NCBI GenBank assembly: GCA_003963075.1
Contig: RXJV01000129.1
Span: 1 to 49,208, forward strand
DNA: 49,208 bases
Source of the DNA: Burkholderiales bacterium
GTDB taxonomy: Bacteria > Pseudomonadota > Gammaproteobacteria > Burkholderiales > Burkholderiaceae_C
Direction: 5' to 3'
Below the pieces are notes generated by a model that was given only the letters and a program-made list of their open reading frames with translations, was not told the DNA's origin and did no database searches. Numbering within the stretch: the stretch's first letter is position 1; each line of letters starts with the position of its first letter. A program made the translations under genes and the position numbers. This document shows positions 8,443-16,712 of this stretch, in pieces.

Positions 8443-10668
8443 ATGCGCGCCATGCTCAAGCTCTTTGTTCAACGGCCCTGGCTGGGTGCGCTGGTGGCCC
8501 TGCCGCTGGTGTTGCTGCTGTGCGGCGGCATCGTCGCCACCTTCATCTGGGCCCAGCTGCCCGAGCTCGACGCGCTGACCGACTACCAGCCCCACCAGCC
8601 ACTGCGCGTGCTGAGTGAGGACGGCCAGCTGATCGGCGAGTTCGGCGCCGAGCGGCGGCGCTTCGTGCCGCTCAAGGACATCCCGAAACCGCTGCAGGAC
8701 GCGCTGCTCGCCGTCGAGGACAGCGATTTCTACAGCCACGCGGGCATCGATTTCAGCGGCATCCTGCGCGCCTTCGTCCACAACCTGCTGCACCCGAACC
8801 GGCTGCAGGGCGCGTCCACCATCACCCAGCAGCTGGCCCGCAACATCTACCTGAGCAACCGCCAGACCCTGTGGCGCAAGGCCCAGGAGGCGCTGCTGGC
8901 GATCAAGATCGAGAAGAACCTGGGCAAGGAGCAGATCCTCGAGATCTATATGAACCAGATCTCGCTGGGCAACAAGGCCTATGGCTTCGGCGCCGCGGCC
9001 GAGCGCTATTTCGGCAAGCCGCTGGACCAGCTCGGCACCGGCGAGATCGCGCTGCTGGTGGGTCTGCCCAAGGACCCCAACAAGCTCAATCCCGTGCTCT
9101 ACCCGGAGCGGGCACGCCGGCGCCAGCAGGTCGTGCTGGGCCGGCTGCAGGCGGTGGGCCTGCTGAGCGCCGAGCAGGCCCGGGCGGCACGCGACAAGCC
9201 GCTGGAGGTGCGCCGGCCCAAGCGCCTGTCCGGCGTGGCCGACCATGCGGCCGAGCAGGTGAGGGCCGAGATCGTCTTGCGCTACGGCGAGGAGGCCTAC
9301 ACCCGCGGCCTCACCGTCACGACGACGCTGCGCTATGCCGAGCAGGCGGCGGCGCAGCAGGCGCTGCGCCACGCGCTGTTCGAGCTGGAGCGCCGCCAGC
9401 CCTGGCGTGGTCCCGAGGCGACGCTGGCTCTGCCGGAGGGCGACGATCTGGACGAGGCGTTGGATGCGGCCTTTGACGCCCACCCCGACCTCGGCGAGCT
9501 GAAGACGGCCGTGCTGCTCAAGCTCGACAAGAACGCCGCCGAGCTGGTGTTGGCCGATGGCCAGAACGTCACGCTCAAGGGCGCTGCGGCGCGCCCGCTG
9601 CAGAACGCCAAGCGCGGTGCGGTGCTGCGGGTGCTGGAGTCCGGTGCCGGCAACTGGCAGCTCAGCCAGGTGCCGCAGGCGGAAGGGGCGGTGGTCACGC
9701 TGGACCCGGCCACGGGCGCGATCCGCGCACTTGTCGGCGGCTTTGATTTCGCGCGCAACCAGTTCAATTCGGCGACCCAGGCCTGGCGCCAGCCGGGCTC
9801 GGCCTTCAAGCCCTTCGTGTACTCCGCGCTCATCGACCAGGGCGCCTGGGCCGGCACCCTGGTCAGCGACCAGCCCTTCGAGCAGGGCGACTGGGCGCCG
9901 CGCAACTACGACGGCCAGTACGAAGACGCGCTGACGCTGCGCCAGGCGCTGGCCCGGTCCAAGAACATGGTCACCATCCGTCTGGTGCAGGCCATCGGCC
10001 CGCAGCGGGCCCGCGCCTGGGCGGCGCGCTTCGGGCTGGACGAGGCCAAGCAGCCGCTGAACCTGACGCTGGCGCTGGGCACCGGCTCGGTCACGCCGCT
10101 GCAGATGGCTCAGGGGTACGCCGCCTTTGCCAACGGCGGCCAGCTGCCCACGGCCTGGCTCATCGCCCGCGTGGAAGACGCCCAGGGCATCACGCTGTGG
10201 AAAGCCGATCCGCCCAAGCCCCGCACCGCGGTCAGCGCACGCAATGCCTTCATGACCTCGCAGCTGCTGGCGGCCGTCACGCGTGAGGGCACGGGCGCGC
10301 GCGCCAGCGCGCTGCTCGGCCGTTGGGACCTCTACGGCAAGACCGGCACCACCAACGACGCGGTGGACGCCTGGTTCTGCGGCTTCCAGGCCACGCGGGC
10401 CGGCGCGGTCTGGATCGGCTACCCGCAGCCCAAGTCCCTGGGCGAGCGCGAGAGTGGCGGCGGCCTGGCGCTGCCGGCCTGGGCCGCGACGATGGCGGTG
10501 GCGCTGCGCGGCCAGCCCAATACGCCGCTGACCCCGCCCAGCGAAGGCCTGGTGCAGCGCGATGGCGACTGGTTCTACGAGGAGTTCGCGGGCGACTTGG
10601 CGATCGCGCGCATCGGCCTGCCGGCCGTGGACCCCGCGGCCTCGGCCGCGTCGGCGGCCGACAACTGA
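8443..10668 (+). CDS. mrcA: Class A penicillin-binding protein 1A
   Basis: This 741-residue bifunctional enzyme polymerises lipid II and cross-links peptidoglycan at the inner membrane. An N-terminal anchor (about residues 12-36) is followed by the GT51 glycosyltransferase domain with catalytic Glu92 in AVEDSDFYSHAG and the ASTITQQLARN motif, then a transpeptidase domain with Ser453 and Lys456 in PGSAFKPF, the SKN motif, and Lys633 in YGKTGTTND. The length is somewhat shorter than the 800-850 residues of many PBP1A proteins. ATG at 8443 is used; a second ATG three codons later is possible. It is convergent with the VOC gene, only 7 bp away. Confidence 0.93.
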   Translation: MRAMLKLFVQRPWLGALVALPLVLLLCGGIVATFIWAQLPELDALTDYQPHQPLRVLSEDGQLIGEFGAERRRFVPLKDIPKPLQDALLAVEDSDFYSHAGIDFSGILRAFVHNLLHPNRLQGASTITQQLARNIYLSNRQTLWRKAQEALLAIKIEKNLGKEQILEIYMNQISLGNKAYGFGAAAERYFGKPLDQLGTGEIALLVGLPKDPNKLNPVLYPERARRRQQVVLGRLQAVGLLSAEQARAARDKPLEVRRPKRLSGVADHAAEQVRAEIVLRYGEEAYTRGLTVTTTLRYAEQAAAQQALRHALFELERRQPWRGPEATLALPEGDDLDEALDAAFDAHPDLGELKTAVLLKLDKNAAELVLADGQNVTLKGAAARPLQNAKRGAVLRVLESGAGNWQLSQVPQAEGAVVTLDPATGAIRALVGGFDFARNQFNSATQAWRQPGSAFKPFVYSALIDQGAWAGTLVSDQPFEQGDWAPRNYDGQYEDALTLRQALARSKNMVTIRLVQAIGPQRARAWAARFGLDEAKQPLNLTLALGTGSVTPLQMAQGYAAFANGGQLPTAWLIARVEDAQGITLWKADPPKPRTAVSARNAFMTSQLLAAVTREGTGARASALLGRWDLYGKTGTTNDAVDAWFCGFQATRAGAVWIGYPQPKSLGERESGGGLALPAWAATMAVALRGQPNTPLTPPSEGLVQRDGDWFYEEFAGDLAIARIGLPAVDPAASAASAADN

Positions 10669-10675
10669 GCCGCGC

Positions 10676-11041
10676 TCAGCCCGCGGCAGGCGGCTCCCAG
10701 AGCTCGACCTTGTTGCCGTCGAGGTCCAGCACCCAGCCGAACTTGCCGTATTCCGAGTCCTGCGGCTCGCCCACGACCTGGCAGCCCTCGGCCCGGAGTG
10801 CGGCAAGCAGCCCCTGCAGGTCAGCCACCCGGAAGTTCACCATGAAGGGCGCCTCGCTCGGCGCGAAGTAGCTGGTGTCGGCCTTGAACGGCGTCCACAG
10901 CGTCGGGCTGTTGCTGCCGGGCAGCTCGGCCCCACCCCAGGCCTGCACCTCCAGCCCGAGGTGCACGCGGTACCACGCGGTCAGGGCCTGGGGGTCGGGC
11001 GACTTGAAGAAGATGCCGCCGATGCCTGTCACACGCTTCAT
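10676..11041 (-). CDS. VOC-superfamily (glyoxalase/bleomycin-resistance-like) protein
   Basis: The 121-residue product has the paired beta-alpha-beta-beta-beta layout of the vicinal oxygen chelate superfamily: VTGIGGIFFKSPDPQALTAW with YRVHLGLEVQ at the start, and YGKFGWVLDLDGNKVELWEP at the end, the latter being the usual metal-binding C-terminal motif. Members act as glyoxalases, dioxygenases or antibiotic-binding proteins; the substrate here is unknown. The start at 11041 is fixed by AAGGAG seven bases upstream; an alternative seven codons earlier lacks this. Confidence 0.85.
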   Translation of the reverse strand: MKRVTGIGGIFFKSPDPQALTAWYRVHLGLEVQAWGGAELPGSNSPTLWTPFKADTSYFAPSEAPFMVNFRVADLQGLLAALRAEGCQVVGEPQDSEYGKFGWVLDLDGNKVELWEPPAAG

Positions 11042-11066
11042 GGGGTCTCCTTGAGGTCGCACGATT

Positions 11067-11777
11067 TCAGCATGCCTTGGCCGCGGCCGGGGCGGGATTT
11101 GGCCGGTGCCGCCCCAGGAGCAGCCACAGGGACAGGGCCAGCTCGCCGACGAAGGACGGCAGCAGGACGGCCGGAAACAGCCGCTGGGCGATGGCGGGTG
11201 CGAGCAGCAGGGCGAAGCTGTTGACCAGGTAGCAGGCCCCGGCGAGGGCGAGCAGCCCGCCGAACACGCGCGGCAGCACGCCGCTGCGGGCGATCAGCGC
11301 GCCGCGGACGAGGCAGGCGACGCCAAAGAAGATCAGCCCGATGCCGAAGCCCTGACCGTGCAGGTGCACGGCAAACAGTGCGAGCGCGTCGCGCTGGCTG
11401 GGCGGGAAGGCCGCGGCCATGGAGGGGTTGGTCAGCAGGTCGAGCGCGGCGAGGGCCTGCACACGGTTGGCCACCAGCACGGCGGTCTGCACCAGGTTGA
11501 GGCCCGTCGCCGTCAGCGCCAGCGGTTCGCTCACCGGCCGCAACAGCCGCCACATCATCACGATGACGGGCAGGTCCAGCACCTGCATCAGCAGGTCGGC
11601 CGCGAGCCCGCTGCGCCACAGCTGCGGGTGGGCCAGGATGTTGGCGGCCGTGGCGGCCGCGTCGCCGGCCACGACGAGCCGGCCGCGCACGCCCGCCTCG
11701 GCCCACAGGCCCAGCGCGATGATGGCCAGGTAGCACAGGCCGGAAATACGCAGCTCGCGCGAGCCGACGGCGCTCAT
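11067..11777 (-). CDS. DUF4386-type integral membrane protein
   Basis: The 236-residue product has about six hydrophobic helices. RISGLCYLAIIALGLWAE at the start, the loop GDAAATAANILAHPQLWRSG, and FFGVACLVRGALIARSGVLP with FGGLLALAGACYLVNSF near the end match the DUF4386 family of inner-membrane proteins. No molecular function is known for the family. The ATG overlaps the upstream stop as ATGA, so it is coupled to the membrane protein gene before it. The pair may form one small operon. Confidence 0.82.
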   Translation of the reverse strand: MSAVGSRELRISGLCYLAIIALGLWAEAGVRGRLVVAGDAAATAANILAHPQLWRSGLAADLLMQVLDLPVIVMMWRLLRPVSEPLALTATGLNLVQTAVLVANRVQALAALDLLTNPSMAAAFPPSQRDALALFAVHLHGQGFGIGLIFFGVACLVRGALIARSGVLPRVFGGLLALAGACYLVNSFALLLAPAIAQRLFPAVLLPSFVGELALSLWLLLGRHRPNPAPAAAKAC

Positions 11778-12286
11778 GCGGGCCTCACGAACTGCCAGAT
11801 GAACCGCGCCGCACCGCGCACGAGCCAGGAGGCGCTGGCGATGACGCCGCCGATCAGCGTCGGCAGCAGCGCGCCGAAGGTCCAGCTCATGCCCAAGACG
11901 AAGCCGAACAGGCTTTCGGCCCGGTGGGCCGGCAGCAGCAGGGCCAGCAACAGGGCGCCGAAGAAAAGGGCCTCGGTCAGCGCCTGCTGCTCGAAAGCAA
12001 AGGCCAGCGACAACGCGGCGCCAAGCAGCAGCGGCAGCCCCAAGCCCAGGGCGAACGGCCAGGCACTGCGCAGCGTGGCGGGGCGGCGCGGCAGCCGGCC
12101 GGCGGCCCAGGCGGCCAGCGCCGGCAGCACGAGCAGGCCCCAGGCATTGGACAGGCCCGGCAGGTCGGCACTCTGCAGCAGATGGTGGGTGGCAATGCCG
12201 CCGTGCAGGGCCTCCCAGCCCAGGTGCAGGCATTCGGCCATCAGCGCGAGGGCGGCGAGTTGCAGTCGGGGCGGCAGCGTCGGCAT
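11774..12286 (-). CDS. Predicted integral membrane protein, unknown function
   Basis: The 170-residue product starts MPTLPPRLQLAALALMAECL and contains four or five hydrophobic segments, including LPALAAWAAGRLP, FALGLGLPLLLGAALSLAFA and ALFFGALLLALLLPAHRAE. I do not recognise a named family. The stop TGA overlaps the ATG of the DUF4386 gene by four bases, so the two are almost surely cotranscribed and translationally coupled. The start is uncertain; an in-frame ATG 19 codons upstream exists but adds a polar stretch that does not look like part of the protein. Confidence 0.6.
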   Translation of the reverse strand: MPTLPPRLQLAALALMAECLHLGWEALHGGIATHHLLQSADLPGLSNAWGLLVLPALAAWAAGRLPRRPATLRSAWPFALGLGLPLLLGAALSLAFAFEQQALTEALFFGALLLALLLPAHRAESLFGFVLGMSWTFGALLPTLIGGVIASASWLVRGAARFIWQFVRPA

Positions 12287-12478
12287 GGCAGGGGTGGAGG
12301 GTGTTCGGTCCGCGAAGCTTGTCGCCGGTGCCACGTCGACCACAAGGCGGACACGATCGCCAGCGGCGGGGCCGGGACGAGCTGCAGCGGGCCGCGATGG
12401 GCCGTCGCGGTGACCGGTTGCGCAGGCCGCGCGGCCATTCCAGAGCCCGACACCGTACGGCGCTTTGCGCAGACGCGG

Positions 12479-13009
12479 TCAGGGCTTCTCCGCCAGCGCC
12501 TTCAGCTTGGCGAGACCGGCGTCGAAGTCGGGGCCCACCATGCGGTCCATGAACAGGCCCATCCAGCGGTTGAGCGGGTTGCGGCCCATGTCGCCGTCCA
12601 TCGACCAGCTGACCTCGGTGCCGCCGTCGCTGGGGGTGAGCCGGAACTCGCCGGTCGAGGTGCTGCCGAAGTCTGGGAAGTACAGCTCGTAGCTCAGGCT
12701 TTTGGGCGCCTCGGCGGTGGTGAAGCTCATCCGGCCATCGCCCTGGCTCTTGCTTTTCCAGGCCCACACCGCGCCAGCGCCCGAGGCCGGGCCGCTGTAG
12801 TCGATGACCATGGCCGGGTCGCGCTGGTTCCAGGCGCTCCACTGCTTCCACGCGCGCGGGTCGGCGATCAACGGGTAGATCTTGTCGGGGGCGGCGGCGA
12901 TGCTGATCGACCGCGTGACGCTGAATTTCGGCGGGATCATCAACCCGCCCGCCAGCACGACGGCGATCAGCAGGGCGACGAGGATCAGCAGGGCCTTGAC
13001 GGCTTTCAT
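12479..13009 (-). CDS. SRPBCC (polyketide cyclase/START-like) protein with membrane anchor
   Basis: The 176-residue product starts with one hydrophobic helix (ALLILVALLIAVVLAGGLMI) and continues with the SRPBCC fold: FSVTRSISIAAAPDKIYPLI, ADPRAWKQWSAWNQRDPAM and the C-terminal helix MGLFMDRMVGPDFDAGLAKL. These proteins bind hydrophobic ligands in a deep cavity; no ligand can be inferred. ATG at 13009 has GGAG six bases upstream, which favours it over an ATG six codons earlier. It is divergent from the phytanoyl-CoA dioxygenase-like gene, with 85 bp between the starts. Confidence 0.85.
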   Translation of the reverse strand: MKAVKALLILVALLIAVVLAGGLMIPPKFSVTRSISIAAAPDKIYPLIADPRAWKQWSAWNQRDPAMVIDYSGPASGAGAVWAWKSKSQGDGRMSFTTAEAPKSLSYELYFPDFGSTSTGEFRLTPSDGGTEVSWSMDGDMGRNPLNRWMGLFMDRMVGPDFDAGLAKLKALAEKP

Positions 13010-13094
13010 CGGGGTCTCCAGCGGCATGGCGATGGCTTCACTGTCGGCGGCTCGCCGCGCGGACACAATCCGCACAACTCCTTGCCAACTTGCC

Positions 13095-13940
13095 ATGACC
13101 GTCGACACCGCCCGCTATGCCGAACAAGGCTTTCTTGTTCTCCCCGGTTTCAAGTCCGCCGCCGAGATCGCCGCGCTGCGTGAGCGCGCGCTGCAGATCG
13201 TCGACGCCTTCGACCCCGGCGAGCAGCGCCCGGTCTTCACGACCGAAGAACAGCAGCGCCATGTCGACGACTACTTCCTCGACAGCGGCGACCAGGTGCG
13301 TTGCTTTTTCGAGGAGGAGGCTTTCGATGACCAGGGGCGGCTGCGCGTGCCCAAGGAACTGGCGATCAACAAGATCGGCCACGCGATGCACGACCTCGAC
13401 CCGGTCTTCAGCGCCTTCTCCAAGGGCGAGGCGCTGCGCGAGGTGGCGGCCGGCGTGGGTCTGAGCCGGCCGCAGGTCTGGCAGAGCATGTTCATCTTCA
13501 AGCAGCCGGGCATCGGCGGCGAGGTGCGCTGGCACCAGGACGCCAGCTTCTTCGACAGCGACCCGATCACGGTCACCACCTTCTGGTTCGCGCTGGAAGA
13601 CGCCACGCTGCACAACGGCTGCCTGTGGACCGAGCCCGGCGGCCACCGCGGACCGCGCGGCGTGCTGCGCGAGCGCTTTGTGCGCGAGGGCCGCAGGGCC
13701 TGGATGGAGCAGGTCGACGCCACGCCCTGGCCGGCCGCGCATTCCGCCGAGGCCATTCCGCTGGAGGTCGAGGCGGGATCGTTGGTGGTCTTCCACGGGC
13801 TGCTGCCGCATTACTCGGCCGCCAACCGCTCGGAGAAGTCGCGCCACGCCTACACGCTGCATGTGACCGACGCGTCCAGCCGCTACGCTGCGCGCAACTG
13901 GCTGCAGCGGGGCGAGGCTTTGCCGGTGCAGGGCTTCTGA
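13095..13940 (+). CDS. Phytanoyl-CoA dioxygenase family protein
   Basis: The 281-residue product is a non-heme Fe(II)/2-oxoglutarate oxygenase of the PhyH family. The facial triad is visible as H and D in EVRWHQDASFF (about residues 140-150) with the distal His in VFHGLLPHYSAANRS, and the 2-oxoglutarate-binding Arg follows in SEKSRHAYTLHV. PhyH members hydroxylate phytanoyl-CoA or diverse secondary metabolites; substrate here is unknown. The start MTVDTARYAEQGFLVLPGF is typical of the family, which begins with the aromatic-Gly-Phe/Tyr-Leu-Val motif. A possible terminator hairpin follows the stop. Confidence 0.9.
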   Translation: MTVDTARYAEQGFLVLPGFKSAAEIAALRERALQIVDAFDPGEQRPVFTTEEQQRHVDDYFLDSGDQVRCFFEEEAFDDQGRLRVPKELAINKIGHAMHDLDPVFSAFSKGEALREVAAGVGLSRPQVWQSMFIFKQPGIGGEVRWHQDASFFDSDPITVTTFWFALEDATLHNGCLWTEPGGHRGPRGVLRERFVREGRRAWMEQVDATPWPAAHSAEAIPLEVEAGSLVVFHGLLPHYSAANRSEKSRHAYTLHVTDASSRYAARNWLQRGEALPVQGF

Positions 13941-13957
13941 CGGCCTGAAAGCAGCCA

Positions 13958-13974
13958 GGCGCCCGTTGGGCGCC
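13958..13974. terminator. GC-rich hairpin after the dioxygenase gene
   Basis: GGCGCCC-GTT-GGGCGCC is a perfect 7-bp stem 17 bases after the stop at 13940. It lies between convergent genes. No T-run follows, so termination is only plausible. Confidence 0.4.
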
Positions 13975-14030
13975 GGGTTCGCGGGCCGCGGGCGGCCTCG
14001 AAAGAGGTTCAGTGGGGACTCAGTGGGGGC

Positions 14031-14450
14031 TCAGTGGCAGAGCTGGCTGCGCGCCGGCGCGAGTTCAGCCTGGACCAGCGCCTCTTCGGTGAGCTCACGC
14101 GCCGCTTCGAGCTGCAGGCAGAGTTCGGTGATGCCGTCGTCCCGGCCGCCAACGACCTCGGGCAGCGGGGCGCAGGCGATGTCGGTGGGCAGGTCGGCCA
14201 GCGCGCCGATCAGTTCGAACAGCAGCTCCAGGCTGGCCTCGCCGTTCTGCGGCAGGTCGCGCGCGGCACCCAGGCTGCGGGCCAGATACCAGCAGGCCTC
14301 GGCGGCGTTGTCACAGGCCTGGGCCTTCAGCTCCAGCGCGCGGTGTCGGGCTTCGGCCTCGGCGCGGGCCTGGGCCATGTCGAAGGCGCTCAGGTCGGCC
14401 GGGACGGCATCGTCAAGCGAGAGCGCGGCAAGGTCGAGGTCTTGGGCCAT
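14031..14450 (-). CDS. Ala/Glu-rich helical protein of unknown function
   Basis: The 139-residue product is acidic and rich in Ala, Leu and Glu, without signal peptide or membrane segment: MAQDLDLAALSLDDAVPADL, then AEACWYLARSLGAARDLPQN and a long C-terminal helix LQLEAARELTEEALVQAELA. It is probably a soluble helical protein. No family is recognised. It lies 119 bp downstream of glmU on the same strand but no shared promoter can be shown. Just past its stop, three imperfect copies of CTCAGTGGGG occur in a row on the plus strand (14009-14037). Confidence 0.6.
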   Translation of the reverse strand: MAQDLDLAALSLDDAVPADLSAFDMAQARAEAEARHRALELKAQACDNAAEACWYLARSLGAARDLPQNGEASLELLFELIGALADLPTDIACAPLPEVVGGRDDGITELCLQLEAARELTEEALVQAELAPARSQLCH

Positions 14451-14569
14451 GGGAACTGCAGGGTCGAAAGGGTCGGGAGCATCGTAAGGGCGCGCCGGTC
14501 ACTCTGGCGCCCCCGCGACCGGGGCATCGAGATGCCCGGGCCGGAACTATGTCACGGGCTGACGGCGAT

Positions 14570-15952
14570 TCAACGCTTCTTGACGGGGCGGGTCCAGCCG
14601 GCCAGGGCCACCTGTTTGCCGCGCGCCACGGCGAGCTCGCCGGGCTTGACGTCCTTGGTGATCGTCGACCCGCCGCCGATCGTGGCGCCATCGCCCAGCG
14701 TGACCGGCGCCACCAGCACGCAGTTGGAGCCCACATGCACATCGTTGCCGATCGTGGTGCGGTGCTTGTTGGCGCCGTCGTAGTTGGCCGTGATGCTGCC
14801 GGCACCGTAGTTGACGCGCTCGCCGACGGTCGCGTCGCCGAGGTAGGCCAGATGGTTGGCCTTGGCGCCCGCGGCCAGCGTCGAATTCTTGACCTCGACG
14901 AAGTTGCCGATGTGCACCTCGGCGCCGAGCTGGGCACCGGGCCGCAGCCGCGCGAACGGGCCGATCAGCGCGCCCGCGCCGACGCTGGCGCCGCCCGGTT
15001 TCTCGCCGTCGATGTGGGTGAACTCATGGACGCGCGCGCCCGCCGCGAGGGTGGCGTTGCGGATCACGCAGTTCGCGCCGATACGCACGCCGTCGCCCAG
15101 CGTGACCTCGCCCTCGAACACGCAGTTGACGTCGATCTCGACGTCCTGGCCGTGGGTGAGCGTGCCGCGCAGGTCGAAGCGGGCCGGGTCGGCCAGGCGC
15201 ACGCCGGCGCGCATCAGGTCCTCGGCCTGGCGGGCCTGGAAGGCGCGCTCCAGCTGGGCGAGCTGCACCGGGTCGTTCACGCCCAGCACCTCGATCTCGC
15301 TGCCGGCCTTGATGCCCAGCACCGGCAGGCCTTCGGCGACAGCCATCGCGACGATGTCGGTCAGGTAGTACTCGCCCTGGGCGTTGTTGTTGGTCAGTTG
15401 GCCGACCCAGCGCTTCAGCGCGGCGGTGGGCGCGGCCATCATGCCGCTGTAGCCCTCGCGGATCAGCCGCTGCTCGGGCGTCGCGTCCTTGTGCTCGACG
15501 ATGGCCAGCACGCCGCCGTCATCGACGTCGCGCACGATGCGGCCGTAGCCGGTCGGGTCGAACAGGTCGACGGTCAGCAGCACCAGGGCGGCGCCGGCAC
15601 AGGTGTCGATCAGGGCCTTGGCGGTGCCGGTCTCGATCAGCGGCACGTCGCCGTTGAGGATCAGCGTCGTGCCTTCGCCCACGAGCGATGGCACGACCTG
15701 CTGGATCGCGTGGCCGGTGCCCAGCTGGGGCATCTGGCGCACGAAGCTCAGCGCCGGCGAGGCCACGGCGGCCTCGACCTGCTCGGCGCCGTGGCCGGTG
15801 ATGACGATGCGGGCCGCGGCGTCCAGCGGCTCGCAGCTCCGCAGCACATGGGCCAGCAGCGAGCGGCCCGCGAGCTTGTGCAACACCTTGGGCGTTGCGG
15901 ACTTCATGCGGGTGCCCTTGCCCGCGGCCATGATCACGATGTTCAGCGCCAT
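14570..15952 (-). CDS. glmU: Bifunctional N-acetylglucosamine-1-phosphate uridyltransferase/glucosamine-1-phosphate acetyltransferase
   Basis: The 460-residue enzyme makes UDP-GlcNAc for peptidoglycan and LPS in the cytoplasm. The N-terminal pyrophosphorylase starts with MAAGKGTRMKSATPKVLHKL and has LNGDVPLI with the metal-binding Asp. The C-terminal left-handed beta-helix (about residues 255-460) shows hexapeptide repeats and the acetyltransferase segment KNSTLAAGAKANHLAYLGDA and NYGAGSITANYDGANKHRT. Length is typical. The ATG at 15952 gives the canonical N-terminus; the upstream extension of nine codons is not expected. Confidence 0.97.
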   Translation of the reverse strand: MALNIVIMAAGKGTRMKSATPKVLHKLAGRSLLAHVLRSCEPLDAAARIVITGHGAEQVEAAVASPALSFVRQMPQLGTGHAIQQVVPSLVGEGTTLILNGDVPLIETGTAKALIDTCAGAALVLLTVDLFDPTGYGRIVRDVDDGGVLAIVEHKDATPEQRLIREGYSGMMAAPTAALKRWVGQLTNNNAQGEYYLTDIVAMAVAEGLPVLGIKAGSEIEVLGVNDPVQLAQLERAFQARQAEDLMRAGVRLADPARFDLRGTLTHGQDVEIDVNCVFEGEVTLGDGVRIGANCVIRNATLAAGARVHEFTHIDGEKPGGASVGAGALIGPFARLRPGAQLGAEVHIGNFVEVKNSTLAAGAKANHLAYLGDATVGERVNYGAGSITANYDGANKHRTTIGNDVHVGSNCVLVAPVTLGDGATIGGGSTITKDVKPGELAVARGKQVALAGWTRPVKKR

Positions 15953-16010
15953 GCCTGCCTTGCGACTGCGTTTTTGCAAAGCCGCGATTATGGGCAGGCC
16001 GTATGACGCC

Positions 16011-16027
16011 GGCCGCCGCTAGCGGCC
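16011..16027. terminator. Short GC hairpin between glmU and the DUF4136 gene
   Basis: GGCCGC-CGCTA-GCGGCC has a 6-bp stem and touches the stop codon of the DUF4136 lipoprotein gene. No T-run was seen on either side; low confidence as a terminator. Confidence 0.25.
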
Positions 16028-16650
16028 TAACGCGCGACCTGCACGCTCACACGGCGCGGCTTGGGCTCCACCTTCGGAAACTCGGCCAGCGCCGCCTCGA
16101 ACAGCGCGCCGATCATCTGCTCGCCGCCGGCCGTGATGCCCTCGTTGCTGGCGTGGGTCTCGAACAGGGCTTCGCCGCTGGCGCGGTCGCGCACCAGCAC
16201 GGCCACGGCGCGGTCATAGCGCCGGTCGAAGAGCGGGTCGTTGCGCCAGCCCCAGCCGCCCCAGCCCGGCGCATAGCCGTAGCGCGGCGACACCAGCCGG
16301 CCGCGCCAGCGCCACCACAGCGGGTCGTCCCAGGGCACGGGGTCATAGGCGGTGATGCGGGCGCCGAGCGTGATCAGCAGGTCGGCGGTCTTGGCGTCGG
16401 CCGCGGGCTTGAGGCCGGCCTTCTCCAGCGCGGGCTTGGCCGCGTCTTCCAGCATCGCCTCGCGCTTGCTGGCCTCGTCGTTGTGCTGTTGGGACGGCAG
16501 GCGGTCAAAGGCGTAGCTGCCGGGCTTGCGATCGGCCGGCCAGTTGCCATAACTGGACACGTCGGCGGACACCGTGAACGGGCCGGCACAGCCCGCGAGC
16601 GCCACGGCGCTCGCCACGGATGCGGTCAGGATGAGACGTCGGTTGAGCAT
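16027..16650 (-). CDS. DUF4136-type outer-membrane/periplasmic lipoprotein
   Basis: The 207-residue product has a lipoprotein signal peptide (MLNRRLILTASVASAVALAG followed by Cys21) and the DUF4136 pattern: VSADVSSYGNWPADRKPGSY with AFDRLPSQQ, then AKTADLLITLGARIT and LFETHASNEGITAGGEQMIG. A Trp/Tyr/Gly-rich stretch (about residues 108-138) is typical of this family. Function is unknown; members are thought to be envelope-anchored. GGAGGTG lies 5 bases before the ATG, and this ribosome site sits beside a perfect inverted repeat (16661-16676). Confidence 0.85.
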   Translation of the reverse strand: MLNRRLILTASVASAVALAGCAGPFTVSADVSSYGNWPADRKPGSYAFDRLPSQQHNDEASKREAMLEDAAKPALEKAGLKPAADAKTADLLITLGARITAYDPVPWDDPLWWRWRGRLVSPRYGYAPGWGGWGWRNDPLFDRRYDRAVAVLVRDRASGEALFETHASNEGITAGGEQMIGALFEAALAEFPKVEPKPRRVSVQVAR

Positions 16651-16660
16651 GGGAACACCT

Positions 16661-16676
16661 CCATCGGATGCGATGG
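16661..16676 (-). promoter_or_regulatory. Inverted repeat overlapping the DUF4136 ribosome site
   Basis: On the minus strand CCATCG-CATC-CGATGG is directly followed by AGGTG, so the 3' arm shares GG with the GGAGGTG ribosome site. A transcript reaching it could fold a hairpin that partly hides the site, or this may be an operator. It is only a structural observation. Confidence 0.35.
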
Positions 16677-16712
16677 AAGCATTCTGGACCGCTCAGATTG
16701 CCCGCGTGTAAA

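Noticed and set aside
8089-10806. Long open frame of about 900 codons antisense to the penicillin-binding protein gene
   Set aside because: Composition is rich in Arg, Gly, His and Ala from GC-rich antisense reading; only the last 79 codons look like a real protein, and these are annotated separately.
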